DNA from: Methylobacterium sp. Leaf91
GTDB taxonomy: Bacteria; Pseudomonadota; Alphaproteobacteria; Rhizobiales; Beijerinckiaceae
Direction: 5' to 3'
Assembly: GCF_001422815.1 (NCBI RefSeq)
Contig: NZ_LMMP01000001.1
Span: forward strand, 62,974 to 126,973
Length of the DNA stretch: 64,000 nt
Shown: piece after piece, positions 1-8,024 of the stretch
Position numbering within the stretch: the stretch's first letter is position 1
Layout: each line of letters begins with the position of its first letter
Made by a program: the position numbers and the translations under genes
Notes under the pieces: generated by a model
Databases searched by the model: none
Seen by the model: the letters and a program-made list of their open reading frames with translations, nothing else
What the model was told of the DNA's origin: nothing

Positions 1-122
1 TCCACAAGATTTCTGCATTGCCGAGCAATTATTTTTATGTTTAATTTTATATGTGTTCTGAATATCTCACAGAAGCACAAATATTTCTTACCGTCATAAC
101 CGGCTCAGGCGGAGAGTATACA

Positions 123-395
123 ATGGACGGCGGCTTCGAGCAGACTTATTATGAGAAGAACAGCCCTGACGGGAGTCGCGAGATCTATAAGCATAAGAAA
201 GGCAATGGCCAAGGGCACGCTATGGGCGTTGCGTTGACCGTGGCCGCATTTGCCATCGGCGGAGCGGGTCTCCTCGGCGTGACGCTGCTGATGCCCGCAG
301 CTGCTCCAGCCGCTATTGCAACCGCCAAACTTGTCGGCGCGAAGTTGATGGCATCCGCAGCGACCAAAGCTACGGCGGCTGCTATCTTGGCCTAA
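123..395 (+). CDS. small hydrophobic hypothetical protein
   Basis: A 90-residue protein I do not recognise. The first ~30 residues are polar (MDGGFEQTYYEKN); the rest is strongly hydrophobic, alanine/glycine-rich and could form one or two membrane helices (about residues 35-85). ATG 123 is chosen over an in-frame ATG at 51 because GGAGAG lies 7-12 bases upstream. Base composition around it is less GC-rich than the rest of the window, which fits the idea that 1-2750 is acquired DNA. A small inner-membrane or holin/bacteriocin-like peptide is possible, but nothing proves it. Confidence 0.5.
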   Translation: MDGGFEQTYYEKNSPDGSREIYKHKKGNGQGHAMGVALTVAAFAIGGAGLLGVTLLMPAAAPAAIATAKLVGAKLMASAATKATAAAILA

Positions 396-739
396 ACTAA
401 CCCTGGCGGTCGGGACCAAGCATATACTGCCAATACCGGCCGCCTTTTTAAGATCGCTATCCATAAGAATTTTAAATAAGAGCAACTTTCCGCCTCCGAA
501 CCCTGCGCCTGACTGCTAAGCACTAGGACCGGCAGCTTTATATTATCAACGCGAATATAATCCATGACTCTTTTGCCTGACCTGCGGAAATCAATGCCGA
601 ACGTATGTCATGCTGATGGCGTCGTAAGGCTAGATGCCGCTACGCGTCTCCGCTCAGCTTCGAGAATCATCGAAATACCGCTTGAGCGGCCGGGCCTCAC
701 ACGCGACGATTGCGGCCTCTCAGACCCGAGGAGCGCACC
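396..739. other. non-coding stretch in the island remnant
   Basis: About 340 bases with no reading frame that looks coding on either strand. It is AT-richer than the window average and has no clear terminator or repeat. It separates two hypothetical genes in the decayed integrative element. Confidence 0.4.
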
Positions 740-1162
740 ATGTCTAGAAGTCCAACTTGGTTTTCATGGTTCACATTCCCGTTCTACGCTCCTCTGAGCG
801 GACCTGTAAGCCAAGATATTTCCCCGCATCTGTATCAAGGCGTGCCGGAGATTGAGGCCGAGGTCACGCAGGAAGTCGCCAGTTTCGGGCGGCAACTCGG
901 GATTATCTCGGAGGCCGTTCTAGAGGTCGCGAAACGATTAGGTCATCCTGCCCAAGGTGTTGGCGACATACCGATGATCCCTTCCGGTCCCGACGCAGAA
1001 CAGTCGGCTCTCGCCAAGCTTCAGGCCATCGTGGACGAGATCGATGGCATTAAAGCCCGCCACCGTGAGGCGATAGCGCATGACGCCGAGCGTGCCCTGG
1101 CGCGTCTGCACAAACTCGATGCTTCGCAAGCCAAAGCAGTTGCCGCGAAGTTTCGAGCCTGA
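740..1162 (+). CDS. hypothetical soluble helical protein
   Basis: A 140-residue protein of unknown function. Residues 1-20 are aromatic (TWFSWFTFPFY); from about residue 40 the sequence is amphipathic and probably helical or coiled-coil, with Glu/Ala/Lys/His-rich segments up to the C-terminus (LHKLDASQAKAVAAKF). ATG 740 is preceded by GAGGAG (728-733), a good ribosome binding site; the ATG at 710 has none. It resembles small structural or accessory proteins of integrated elements only in general character, so no function is assigned. Confidence 0.5.
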   Translation: MSRSPTWFSWFTFPFYAPLSGPVSQDISPHLYQGVPEIEAEVTQEVASFGRQLGIISEAVLEVAKRLGHPAQGVGDIPMIPSGPDAEQSALAKLQAIVDEIDGIKARHREAIAHDAERALARLHKLDASQAKAVAAKFRA

Positions 1163-1490
1163 TGACAGCGCAGGGAGGGCGGTCGGGAGCATGCACCTTA
1201 AGCCAAACCCCGGCTACCGCCGCGCCTACCGTAAGCCTTTGGCGCCCAGCGCCGCGAATGACAGGTCACCGGAAACTGGATCTACAGTGCGCAGCCACGA
1301 TGCCCTCACCGGGCACGCTGGGAGCGGCGCCGGGCGGGCCTACGGTTCCGGGGTTGGCTTGAGGGTGCTCGTGGAAGAGGGGTCGAGGATTGAGGCGCGG
1401 GGGGCGATACGGGGTCTGAGTTGGGCAAACGCCTTAGTTCCTTAGCCCCAAATCACATTGATTGCATTGCACGGCACAAGAAGGCCCGAC
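1163..1490. other. gene-free stretch
   Basis: About 330 bases with only short frames of low coding character. No RNA gene or clear terminator is seen. It lies between two hypothetical genes of the putative island. Confidence 0.35.
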
Positions 1491-2204
1491 ATGAAACGCA
1501 ACGTTGGCAACCAGTATCGAATGTCTGCCCTTGAGCTAGAGCAGCATATCAACGAAAGCGTGACGACGCTCTTACAGCTCTGCGACATATACGACAGTGG
1601 CAGGCCATATATTGCCTTCAACATGGCCACCGAAATAGCCCGCATCTTAACGGAAAACGCTGTAGCGGCACGCATCAGAGCTGCCAAAACGTATACCATC
1701 AGCGCGAGGGGGGCCGATAAGAATAACCTTAATGCACACAACTCACTTGTCTTTATGCGCATTGACACCTCTCCACCGAAAGCTGATTTCATCCCTGTCT
1801 TCCAATGGGATTACCAAGGCACGAAGTCGGTCACCTTCGCAGAGTGGTGGAACAGAGATATCGTTTGGGTAGCAAGCTCGGCGAAGGAGGGAGTGCCGCT
1901 CGGCCTGATACCGCTGGACCCGGCGGAACAGGTGCCCTGGGAGAAGCGGGCGAGGTTGGTTCGCCGTGAATTGATAACGATGATGCGCAACAAACTCGGT
2001 GCCCACCTCGATACGGTTTTGCCTGAGATATTGGACCAAATGCAGCGTGCCGAGATCATGGGCATGGGGGCAAGCGTCGTGACAGACAACGGTGAACTCT
2101 TCACCTGGGACGGGACTCTGCCAATCGGCATAGGTCCGGGGGCCGCTATGGTCCGACAGATAAGCCATGAGCTTCTTACAGCGTACGGAGCAACTCGGAC
2201 TTGA
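1491..2204 (+). CDS. hypothetical protein in the island remnant
   Basis: A 237-residue protein without a recognisable family. It looks cytoplasmic, with no signal peptide or membrane segment. The middle (about residues 60-130) contains alternating hydrophobic stretches and an Asp/Trp-containing segment (FQWDYQ), and the C-terminal half is helical. ATG 1491 is chosen because AAGAAGG (1478-1484) precedes it; a TTG at 1458 is in frame but has no ribosome binding site. Its last 29 bases overlap the 3' end of the integrase remnant on the other strand, which suggests the two elements were brought together by rearrangement. Confidence 0.6.
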   Translation: MKRNVGNQYRMSALELEQHINESVTTLLQLCDIYDSGRPYIAFNMATEIARILTENAVAARIRAAKTYTISARGADKNNLNAHNSLVFMRIDTSPPKADFIPVFQWDYQGTKSVTFAEWWNRDIVWVASSAKEGVPLGLIPLDPAEQVPWEKRARLVRRELITMMRNKLGAHLDTVLPEILDQMQRAEIMGMGASVVTDNGELFTWDGTLPIGIGPGAAMVRQISHELLTAYGATRT

Positions 2205-2650
2205 GGCGGGCTGCGCCCGGCGCGGTGCTCGCGGTTGTGAGCCGCTTCGCGCCTCCGCTCGCCTTCGTGAGTTTCTGTTGGGCCGCCTCCCATTTGCCTC
2301 CGCCTTTGTGAACGATGACGATGGTTCGATCTCCGCCACTATCAGCCCAATACTGATAGAGGCCTTCGGCCAGACTTGTAGCCTGCTTATGGTCGAGCGT
2401 GGCGGGGCGAGCGGTGCGAAGGGTGGCCCAGAATCGCTGTACCGCCGCCGCAGCCGCCCTTTGTCGCGCTTTCGCCTTACCAGGTCACGGGTCCTCAGAG
2501 AGAACCGCTTGGTGCCCATCGTCGGGGTTATGTGGATGGTTTCGGTGCACAGCGGCACCACGATGGTACGGCCCATCGCCGCCTCGCGGGCATCAGCAGA
2601 AATGCGCTGCTTGAACTGAGCGAGGGAGAAGTCTCACCGCTTCATCGGAC
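2176..2650 (-). pseudogene. broken tyrosine integrase N-terminus (DUF6538-like)
   Basis: The minus strand carries the N-terminal part of a phage/island integrase split over two frames. One frame (about 2615 down to 2480) reads FKQRISADAREAAMGRTIVV and later TKRFSLRTRDLV. The next frame (about 2475 down to 2176) reads KARQRAAAAAVQRFWATLR and later LAEGLYQYWADSGGDRT, ending at TAA 2176-2178. This is the usual order of the DUF6538-type N-terminal domain of site-specific recombinases (XRIPADL...GRTIV...SLxTRDxxxAKARxxxA). A frameshift near 2480 and an early stop near 2640 break it, and the catalytic R-H-R-Y domain is absent. It sits just downstream of the tRNA-Leu 3' end, the classical place for an island integrase. 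Confidence 0.6.
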
Positions 2651-2754
2651 GGGGAAGCCTGAGGAGCATGTGGCACACCGTTGTGCCACGGCCTGCCTGT
2701 CGCAACTAACTCATCCGGCTTAAGTTTCTGAGGGAAAGACGCTTCTCAGAAAAA

Positions 2755-2839
2755 TGGTGCCCAGGAAAGGACTCGAACCTTCACCTCTTGCAAGACTGGT
2801 ACCTGAAACCAGCGCGTCTACCAATTCCGCCACCTGGGC
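2755..2839 (-). tRNA. tRNA-Leu(CAG), CCA encoded
   Basis: An 85-base tRNA on the minus strand. The acceptor stem pairs GCCCAGG with CCTGGGC; the T arm contains GGTTCGAGTCC; the D arm contains the Leu-type AATTGGTAGACGC; and the long variable arm places it in class II. The anticodon loop TTCAGGT gives anticodon CAG, which reads CUG leucine codons. The CCA tail is encoded (TGG on the plus strand at 2755-2757). Its 3' end points to the integrase remnant at 2176-2650, as expected for an attachment site. Confidence 0.95.
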
Positions 2840-2943
2840 CGGTCGGCAGATGTTTGCCGACGCGGAGGTTCGTTTAGGCGGACGGGCCGGCCGCGTCAAT
2901 CGCGATTCCGGCCCGTTTCGCGGATTCCGCCTAAGCTGAGCGC

Positions 2944-4359
2944 TCAGGCCTCGCCGCGCCACTCGCGGATGTCGACGAAGCGGCCCGCCACGGCGGCGGC
3001 GGCGGCCATGGCGGGGGAGACGAGGTGGGTGCGCCCGCGATGGCCCTGACGGCCCTCGAAGTTGCGGTTGGAGGTGGAGGCGCAGCGCTCGTTGGGGCTG
3101 AGGCGGTCGGCATTCATGCCGAGGCACATGGAGCAGCCCGGCTCGCGCCAGTCGAACCCGGCCTCCTTGAGGATGAGGTCGATGCCCTCCGCTTCCGCCT
3201 GGGCCTTCACCACGCCGGAGCCCGGCACCACCATGGCCGAGACCGACGGATGGACCTTGCGGCCCTCCACCATCTTGGCCACGGCGCGCAGGTCCTCGAT
3301 GCGGCCGTTAGTGCAGGAGCCGATGAAGACCCGGTCGAGGGTGATGTCGGTGATCTTGGTGCCCGGCGTGAGGCCCATATAGTCGAGGGCCTTCGCCTTC
3401 GACTGGCGCTTGTTCTCGTCGGCGATGGCGGCCGGGTCGGGCACGAGACCGGAGATCGAGACCACGTCCTCGGGGCTGGTGCCCCAGCTCACCAGGGGCG
3501 GCAGGCTCGCCGCGTCGAGGCGGACCTCGCGGTCGAAGAAGGCGCCCTCGTCGGTGGCGAGGCTGTCCCAATAGGCGCGGGCCCGCTCGAACGCCTCGCC
3601 CTTGGGGGCCTTGGGGCGATCCTTGACGTAGGCGTAGGTGATGGCGTCCGGCGCCACCAGGCCGGCGCGGGCGCCGCCCTCGATCGACATGTTGCAGATC
3701 GTCATGCGCCCCTCCATCGAGAGGGCACGGATTGCCTCGCCGGCATATTCGATGACGTAGCCGGTGCCGCCGGCGGTGCCGATCTCGCCGATGATGGCGA
3801 GAATGATGTCCTTGGCGGTGACGCCCGGCGGCAGGGTGCCGTCCACGGTCACGCGCATGTTCTTGGCCTTGCGCTGCAGCAGCGTCTGGGTGGCGAGCAC
3901 GTGCTCCACCTCCGAGGTGCCGATGCCATGCGCCAGCGCGCCGAACGCGCCGTGGGTCGAGGTGTGGCTGTCGCCGCAGACGATGGTCTGGCCCGGCAGG
4001 GTGAAGCCCTGTTCGGGGCCGATGACGTGGACGATGCCCTGGCGGCGGTCGAGGGCATCGTAGAATTCGATGCCGAAGTCGCGCACGTTCTCGGCCAGCG
4101 TCTCCAGCTGGAGGCGGCTCTCCGGATCCTCGATGCCGAAGCGGCGGTCCGAGGTCTGGACGTTGTGGTCCACCACGGCCAGGGTCTTCTCCGGGTGGCG
4201 CACGCGCCGTCCGGCCACGCGCAGCCCCTCGAAGGCCTGTGGGCTCGTCACCTCGTGGACGAGGTGGCGGTCGATGTAGAGGAGGCTGGTGCCGTCCGGC
4301 TCGACATCGACCACGTGGTCGTCCCAGATCTTGTCGTAGAGGGTGCGCGGGGCAGTCAT
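2944..4359 (-). CDS. leuC: 3-isopropylmalate dehydratase large subunit
   Basis: A 471-residue LeuC, the aconitase-family subunit that with LeuD isomerises 2-isopropylmalate to 3-isopropylmalate in leucine biosynthesis (cytoplasmic, 4Fe-4S dependent). The N-terminus [12 protein letters not shown] and the motifs [29 protein letters not shown] and GCSMCLGMN are typical. The cluster cysteines are expected at Cys349, Cys409 and Cys412. Length matches the family (about 470). The start at 4359 is chosen from the usual LeuC N-terminus; an in-frame extension to 4506 reads as non-coding. leuD is not adjacent, so the two subunits are encoded apart, as in many alphaproteobacteria. Confidence 0.97.
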   Translation of the reverse strand: MTAPRTLYDKIWDDHVVDVEPDGTSLLYIDRHLVHEVTSPQAFEGLRVAGRRVRHPEKTLAVVDHNVQTSDRRFGIEDPESRLQLETLAENVRDFGIEFYDALDRRQGIVHVIGPEQGFTLPGQTIVCGDSHTSTHGAFGALAHGIGTSEVEHVLATQTLLQRKAKNMRVTVDGTLPPGVTAKDIILAIIGEIGTAGGTGYVIEYAGEAIRALSMEGRMTICNMSIEGGARAGLVAPDAITYAYVKDRPKAPKGEAFERARAYWDSLATDEGAFFDREVRLDAASLPPLVSWGTSPEDVVSISGLVPDPAAIADENKRQSKAKALDYMGLTPGTKITDITLDRVFIGSCTNGRIEDLRAVAKMVEGRKVHPSVSAMVVPGSGVVKAQAEAEGIDLILKEAGFDWREPGCSMCLGMNADRLSPNERCASTSNRNFEGRQGHRGRTHLVSPAMAAAAAVAGRFVDIREWRGEA

Positions 4360-4630
4360 GGCGTGGCTGTTTCGGTTTTCGTCGTTGATCGGATCGCGGG
4401 CGGATATGTGACTCTCGCCCTCTTTAGTAATGTTCGAAAGGCCCGCTTGGAAGTAGGCCGGCGCACACGGCGCATCGCGGTCATGACTGCCGCCCGCGCG
4501 CCGCATGGCGACCTTGGCCGATGCGGACCCGCCGCGATGGCTGGACCCTGCCGGGACGGCGGATTACAGCCGTATCGTTTCATGGCCTCTCCTTCCATGG
4601 CCGGTTCCGGGGACGGATGACGAGCGCGAC

Positions 4631-5611
4631 ATGCAGCCTGCCGACCTGTTGCTCCTGAAGCCGATGCAGCCCAGCGTGATGGAGGCGCTGGCGGGCGCCT
4701 TCACCCTCCACCGCGCCGACACCGCGCCCGATCCCGACGCGTTCTATCGCGAGATCGGACCGCGCATCCGCGCCATGGCGACCGGAGCGCAGGCCCCCGT
4801 CGACCGCGCCCTCATCGAGAAACTGCCCCAACTCGAGATCGTGGCGAGTTTCGGCGTCGGCTACGATACGATCGATGTCGGCGCCGCGGCGGAGCGGGGC
4901 GTCGTCGTCACGAACACGCCGGACGTGCTCTCCGACGAGGTGGCCGACCTCGCCCTCGGGCTGCTCCTGGCGACCGTGCGCGAGATCCCGCAGGCGGACC
5001 GCCACCTGCGCGCCGGGCACTGGCCGACACGGACCTACCCGCTCACCGCGACCCTGCGCGGCCGGCATGTGGGCATCCTCGGCCTCGGCCGGATCGGGCG
5101 GGCCATCGCGCGCCGCCTCGAAGGGTTCGGCGTGGCCCTCTCCTATCACGGCCGCCGCCGGCAGGACGACGTGGCCTATGCCTTCCACCCGACCCTGCTA
5201 GAGATGGCGCGGGCCGTGGATGTCCTGATGATCGTGGCGCCCGGCGGCCCGGAGACGAACGGGATCGTCAATGCCGAGATCCTGGGAGCCCTCGGCCCCG
5301 ACGGGATCGTCGTCAACGTCGCCCGCGGCAGCCTCGTCGACGAGCCGGCGCTGATCGAGGCCCTGCGATCGGGCGCGATCCACGGCGCGGGGCTCGATGT
5401 CTTCGCCGCCGAGCCCAAGGTGCCGGAGGCCTTCCTCGGCCTGGAACGCGTCGTCCTGCTGCCGCATGTGGGCTCCGGCTCCGTCCAGACCCGCGAAGTC
5501 ATGGGCCAACTCGTGGTCGATAACCTGCTCTCCTGGTTCTCCGGGAAGGGCCCGCTGACGCCGGTGCCGGAAACGCCGACGAACGCGCCCAGCACCGGAG
5601 CGGCCCGATGA
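4631..5611 (+). CDS. D-isomer-specific 2-hydroxyacid dehydrogenase
   Basis: A 326-residue NAD(P)-dependent dehydrogenase of the glyoxylate/hydroxypyruvate reductase group. Rossmann motif GLGRIG at residues 151-156, preceded by GRHVGIL. The catalytic triad is visible: Arg232 (NVARGSLVDE), Glu261 (DVFAAEPKVPE) and His279 (LLPHVGSGS). The substrate-side loop SFGVGYDTID (73-82) is typical of hydroxypyruvate reductase-like enzymes. The exact substrate (glyoxylate, hydroxypyruvate or 2-ketogluconate) cannot be told from sequence. ATG 4631 fits the family N-terminus. The stop overlaps the next gene by 4 bases (ATGA), which implies translational coupling. Confidence 0.9.
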   Translation: MQPADLLLLKPMQPSVMEALAGAFTLHRADTAPDPDAFYREIGPRIRAMATGAQAPVDRALIEKLPQLEIVASFGVGYDTIDVGAAAERGVVVTNTPDVLSDEVADLALGLLLATVREIPQADRHLRAGHWPTRTYPLTATLRGRHVGILGLGRIGRAIARRLEGFGVALSYHGRRRQDDVAYAFHPTLLEMARAVDVLMIVAPGGPETNGIVNAEILGALGPDGIVVNVARGSLVDEPALIEALRSGAIHGAGLDVFAAEPKVPEAFLGLERVVLLPHVGSGSVQTREVMGQLVVDNLLSWFSGKGPLTPVPETPTNAPSTGAAR

Positions 5612-6606
5612 TCCGTCTCGCACGCTCCCTCGCCGGTCTATTGACGGCAGCGGCCCTGGCCGGTCCGGCGCAGGCCCAGACTATGACCCAGAATGGGGGC
5701 CAGGGGATGGCTCAGGGTGCTCCCCAGCCCCCCTCGACACCGACCACGCCTCCTGCCGCGACGCCCGCCCCGACACCGGCGGAGCCCCCCGCCGCCTCCG
5801 GCCCCTCGGAGACGCCCGCTGCGGTGAGCCCACCAACCGGCTTCGTGGAGACCCTGCCGCCCACCATCGAAGGGGTTCCCGGCACCTGGGACCTGTCGCG
5901 GGACGGCAGCACGCGGCGCTGCGTCATGACCCTCGCGTCGCAGAGCTTCGAGAGCGGGCGGCGCCTGTCGTTTCCCGCCGGGTGCCGCCGTGCCCTGCCG
6001 ATCCTGAACGAGGTCGCCGCCTGGCTGTTCGTGGACGGCGTCGTCCGCCTCGTGGACAAGAACGTCCGGCCGGTCCTGATCTTCAAGGCGCGGGACGACC
6101 GGCGCAGCCTCATGGCCAAGACCGAGGGGGGCGAGGTCTACAGCCTCGTTCCGCTCCAGATCGTGGCGATGGCGCCCCCTCCCGCGCCAGCGCCGGATGG
6201 CGGCTCCGGGTACAAGCTCGAGCGGGACGATCCAACTGCGGCAGGCGGCCAGAATACCGGGGCGCAGACGAGCGCAGCGACGCCTGCCGGCCCGCGGCCG
6301 ACGGCCGGCATCTACGCCCTCGACCGCTACCGCGAGCAGGACGTCTGCCGCCTCGAACTGAAACCCGCGGAGGGTGGCGGGACCGCCACGGTCCGCCTGC
6401 TCGAGGGCTGCCGCGACAGCGGGCTGACGACCTTCGATCCGGCCGCGTGGCTGGCGGCTCCCGGCCGGCTCACCCTGGTGGCACGGCGCGGCCATGTGGT
6501 GGGGCTGGTGCCGGCGGGGGAGAACCATTGGCGGCGCGAGCCGGAAGTCGGCACCACCTTCATCCTGCGCCGGATCGAGAGCGCCGCGCCGAGCGGTTCC
6601 CCCTGA
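5608..6606 (+). CDS. secreted tandem Inh/AprI-type protease inhibitor-like protein
   Basis: A 332-residue protein with a signal peptide (cleavage near AGPAQAQ), a long Pro/Ala/Thr linker (about 30-78) and two copies of an AprI/Inh-like beta-barrel domain. Copy 1 is at about 84-190 (GTWDLSRDG...RRCVMTL...PAGCRRAL); copy 2 is at about 230-325 (GIYALDRY...DVCRLEL...LEGCRDSG). In this family (PF02974) a disulphide-stabilised barrel inhibits serralysin-type metalloproteases in the periplasm. Here each domain keeps a Cys pair. The start overlaps the upstream dehydrogenase by 4 bases. Two domains in one chain are unusual, as classical inhibitors have one; a general periplasmic binding role is also possible. 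Confidence 0.75.
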   Translation: MIRLARSLAGLLTAAALAGPAQAQTMTQNGGQGMAQGAPQPPSTPTTPPAATPAPTPAEPPAASGPSETPAAVSPPTGFVETLPPTIEGVPGTWDLSRDGSTRRCVMTLASQSFESGRRLSFPAGCRRALPILNEVAAWLFVDGVVRLVDKNVRPVLIFKARDDRRSLMAKTEGGEVYSLVPLQIVAMAPPPAPAPDGGSGYKLERDDPTAAGGQNTGAQTSAATPAGPRPTAGIYALDRYREQDVCRLELKPAEGGGTATVRLLEGCRDSGLTTFDPAAWLAAPGRLTLVARRGHVVGLVPAGENHWRREPEVGTTFILRRIESAAPSGSP

Positions 6607-6634
6607 CGACCACGCCTGATAGACCCTGCCGCCG

Positions 6635-7384
6635 ATGCCCTACACCGTCGCCGCCCTCTACCGCTTCGTTCCCCTGCCCGACGCCGCAAACCTGCGTGAC
6701 GCGTTGGAGAGGCGCTGCGTGGAACTCGGCATCCTCGGCACGCTCCTCCTGGCGCGCGAGGGGATCAACGGCACCATCGCGGGAAGCGCGGCCGGCATGG
6801 CCACGCTCCTGTCTGAGCTGCGCGACGGCCCGCTCTTCGGCGAGCGCCTGAGGGATCTCGACGTGAAGCTCTCGCGCGCGGAGGCCGCGCCTTTCGCTCA
6901 TCTCAAGGTGCGGGTGAAGCGGGAGATCGTGACCTTCGACGACGGCGCCACCGATGCGGGCGAGGCCGGGATTCCCGTGCCGCCCGAGGCGTGGAACGCG
7001 CTGCTCGATACGCCGGGCCTCCTCCTCCTCGACACCCGCAACGCCTTCGAGGTCAATCTCGGCACGTTCGAGGGCGCCACCGACCCGCATCTGTCGCGGT
7101 TCTCGGATTTCCGGGCCTATGTCGACGGCCTCGACCCCGCCGAGCATCCGGCGGTGGCGATGTTCTGCACCGGCGGCATCCGCTGCGAGAAGGCCGGGGC
7201 CTACATGCGCGCCAAGGGGTTCGGGTCCGTCCACCATCTCGAGGGCGGCATCCTGCGCTATCTCGAGACGATCCCGGAGGCCGAGAGCCGCTGGCGCGGC
7301 GACTGCTTCGTCTTCGACCACCGCATCGCGCTCGGACCCGGCCTCGTCGAGCGGCCCGACCACGATCCCGAAACATTGCGATGA
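6635..7384 (+). CDS. trhO: tRNA uridine(34) hydroxylase, rhodanese-domain TrhO
   Basis: A 249-residue member of the YceA/TrhO family, which forms 5-hydroxyuridine at position 34 of tRNA with molecular oxygen. N-terminal acylphosphatase-like domain (LAREGINGTIAGS, about 1-95), then a rhodanese domain with the active loop CTGGIRCEKAGAY (Cys178, Cys184). The segment GGILRYLE and the DCFVFDHRIA motif follow. It is shorter than the 350-aa enterobacterial protein because the Cys-rich C-terminal tail is missing, as in many alphaproteobacterial homologues. slyX follows after 13 bases. Confidence 0.9.
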   Translation: MPYTVAALYRFVPLPDAANLRDALERRCVELGILGTLLLAREGINGTIAGSAAGMATLLSELRDGPLFGERLRDLDVKLSRAEAAPFAHLKVRVKREIVTFDDGATDAGEAGIPVPPEAWNALLDTPGLLLLDTRNAFEVNLGTFEGATDPHLSRFSDFRAYVDGLDPAEHPAVAMFCTGGIRCEKAGAYMRAKGFGSVHHLEGGILRYLETIPEAESRWRGDCFVFDHRIALGPGLVERPDHDPETLR

Positions 7385-7397
7385 GGCGGGGCCAGCC

Positions 7398-7616
7398 ATG
7401 ACCGACGACGATACGCTCTCCGCCCGCATCGACGCCCTGGAGATGCGGCTGACCGAGCAGGACGTGGTCATCGACGACCTCAACGCGACGATCACCGCGC
7501 AATGGCGCCAGATCGATGCCCTGACGCGGCATCTGGCCAAGCTCGTGGAGCAGGTCGAGGAGGCCGGCGCCCGCACCGGCACCGGCGCCCCGGAACCGCC
7601 CCCGCCGCATTATTGA
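7398..7616 (+). CDS. slyX: SlyX-family protein
   Basis: A 72-residue SlyX protein: a short coiled coil (residues 5-53, LSARIDALEMRLTEQD...LNATITAQWRQIDALTRHL) followed by a Pro-rich tail ending in PPPPHY, a typical SlyX terminus. Function in the family is unknown; it is named from a lysis gene neighbour in E. coli. It is 13 bases downstream of trhO and probably co-transcribed. The hairpin at 7744-7770 could terminate the operon. Confidence 0.9.
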   Translation: MTDDDTLSARIDALEMRLTEQDVVIDDLNATITAQWRQIDALTRHLAKLVEQVEEAGARTGTGAPEPPPPHY

Positions 7617-7743
7617 GAACCAGCCCGGTATTGGCCGCACGGTCCTCGTGGCGGGACTCCATCGTCGGGCACCCGCCCCGAGCGCCCGGATCGGGTGGCA
7701 AGCCGCCGGCACCAGTGCCGACAAAGCAGCCTTCGGACATGAG

Positions 7744-7770
7744 AAGGGGCTGCCTCGACAGCAGCCCCTT
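7744..7770. terminator. perfect hairpin after slyX
   Basis: AAGGGGCTGC (7744-7753) pairs with GCAGCCCCTT (7761-7770) around a 7-base loop. It lies between convergent slyX (+) and the RTX gene (-) and could terminate either; there is only a weak T-rich tail (CCTT) on the plus side. Confidence 0.6.
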
Positions 7771-7787
7771 CCTTGGATCGAGCTACG

Positions 7788-7972
7788 GCATTCACACATT
7801 TCGCGGGCTGCACAGCTGTGCCCTCCTCCCCGGCGGATCTCGGGCCTGCCCTAAATCCGTCGAGCTTGTGAGAGGAGCTGGAGGTGGGTGTAGTTGGGTG
7901 CCCCTTCTGCCGCCGAGGCTGGCGGAGCCACCCCCACTCCTAACCTCTCCCCACAAGGGGGAGAGGGACGCG
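7788..7972. repeat. ~185-bp dispersed repeat, copy 1
   Basis: Starts near GGCATTCACAC and ends in the hairpin CCTCTCCCCACAAGGGGGAGAGG. The same sequence in the same orientation recurs at 12749-12930, with stretches such as GGCGGATCTCGGGCCTGCCC / AGCGGATCTCGGGCCTGCCC and CACCCCCACTCCTAACCTCT matching. It contains no gene. Confidence 0.8.
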
Positions 7973-8024
7973 GTCCGCCCGAAAAAGCGGATGGGTGAAT
8001 CCAGTAGCCTGGATCGAGAGCGGA

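Noticed and set aside
3025..4620. 531-codon open frame opposite leuC
   Set aside because: It lies antisense to leuC, is full of low-complexity Gly/Ala/His/Arg/Asp residues and is a by-product of high GC.
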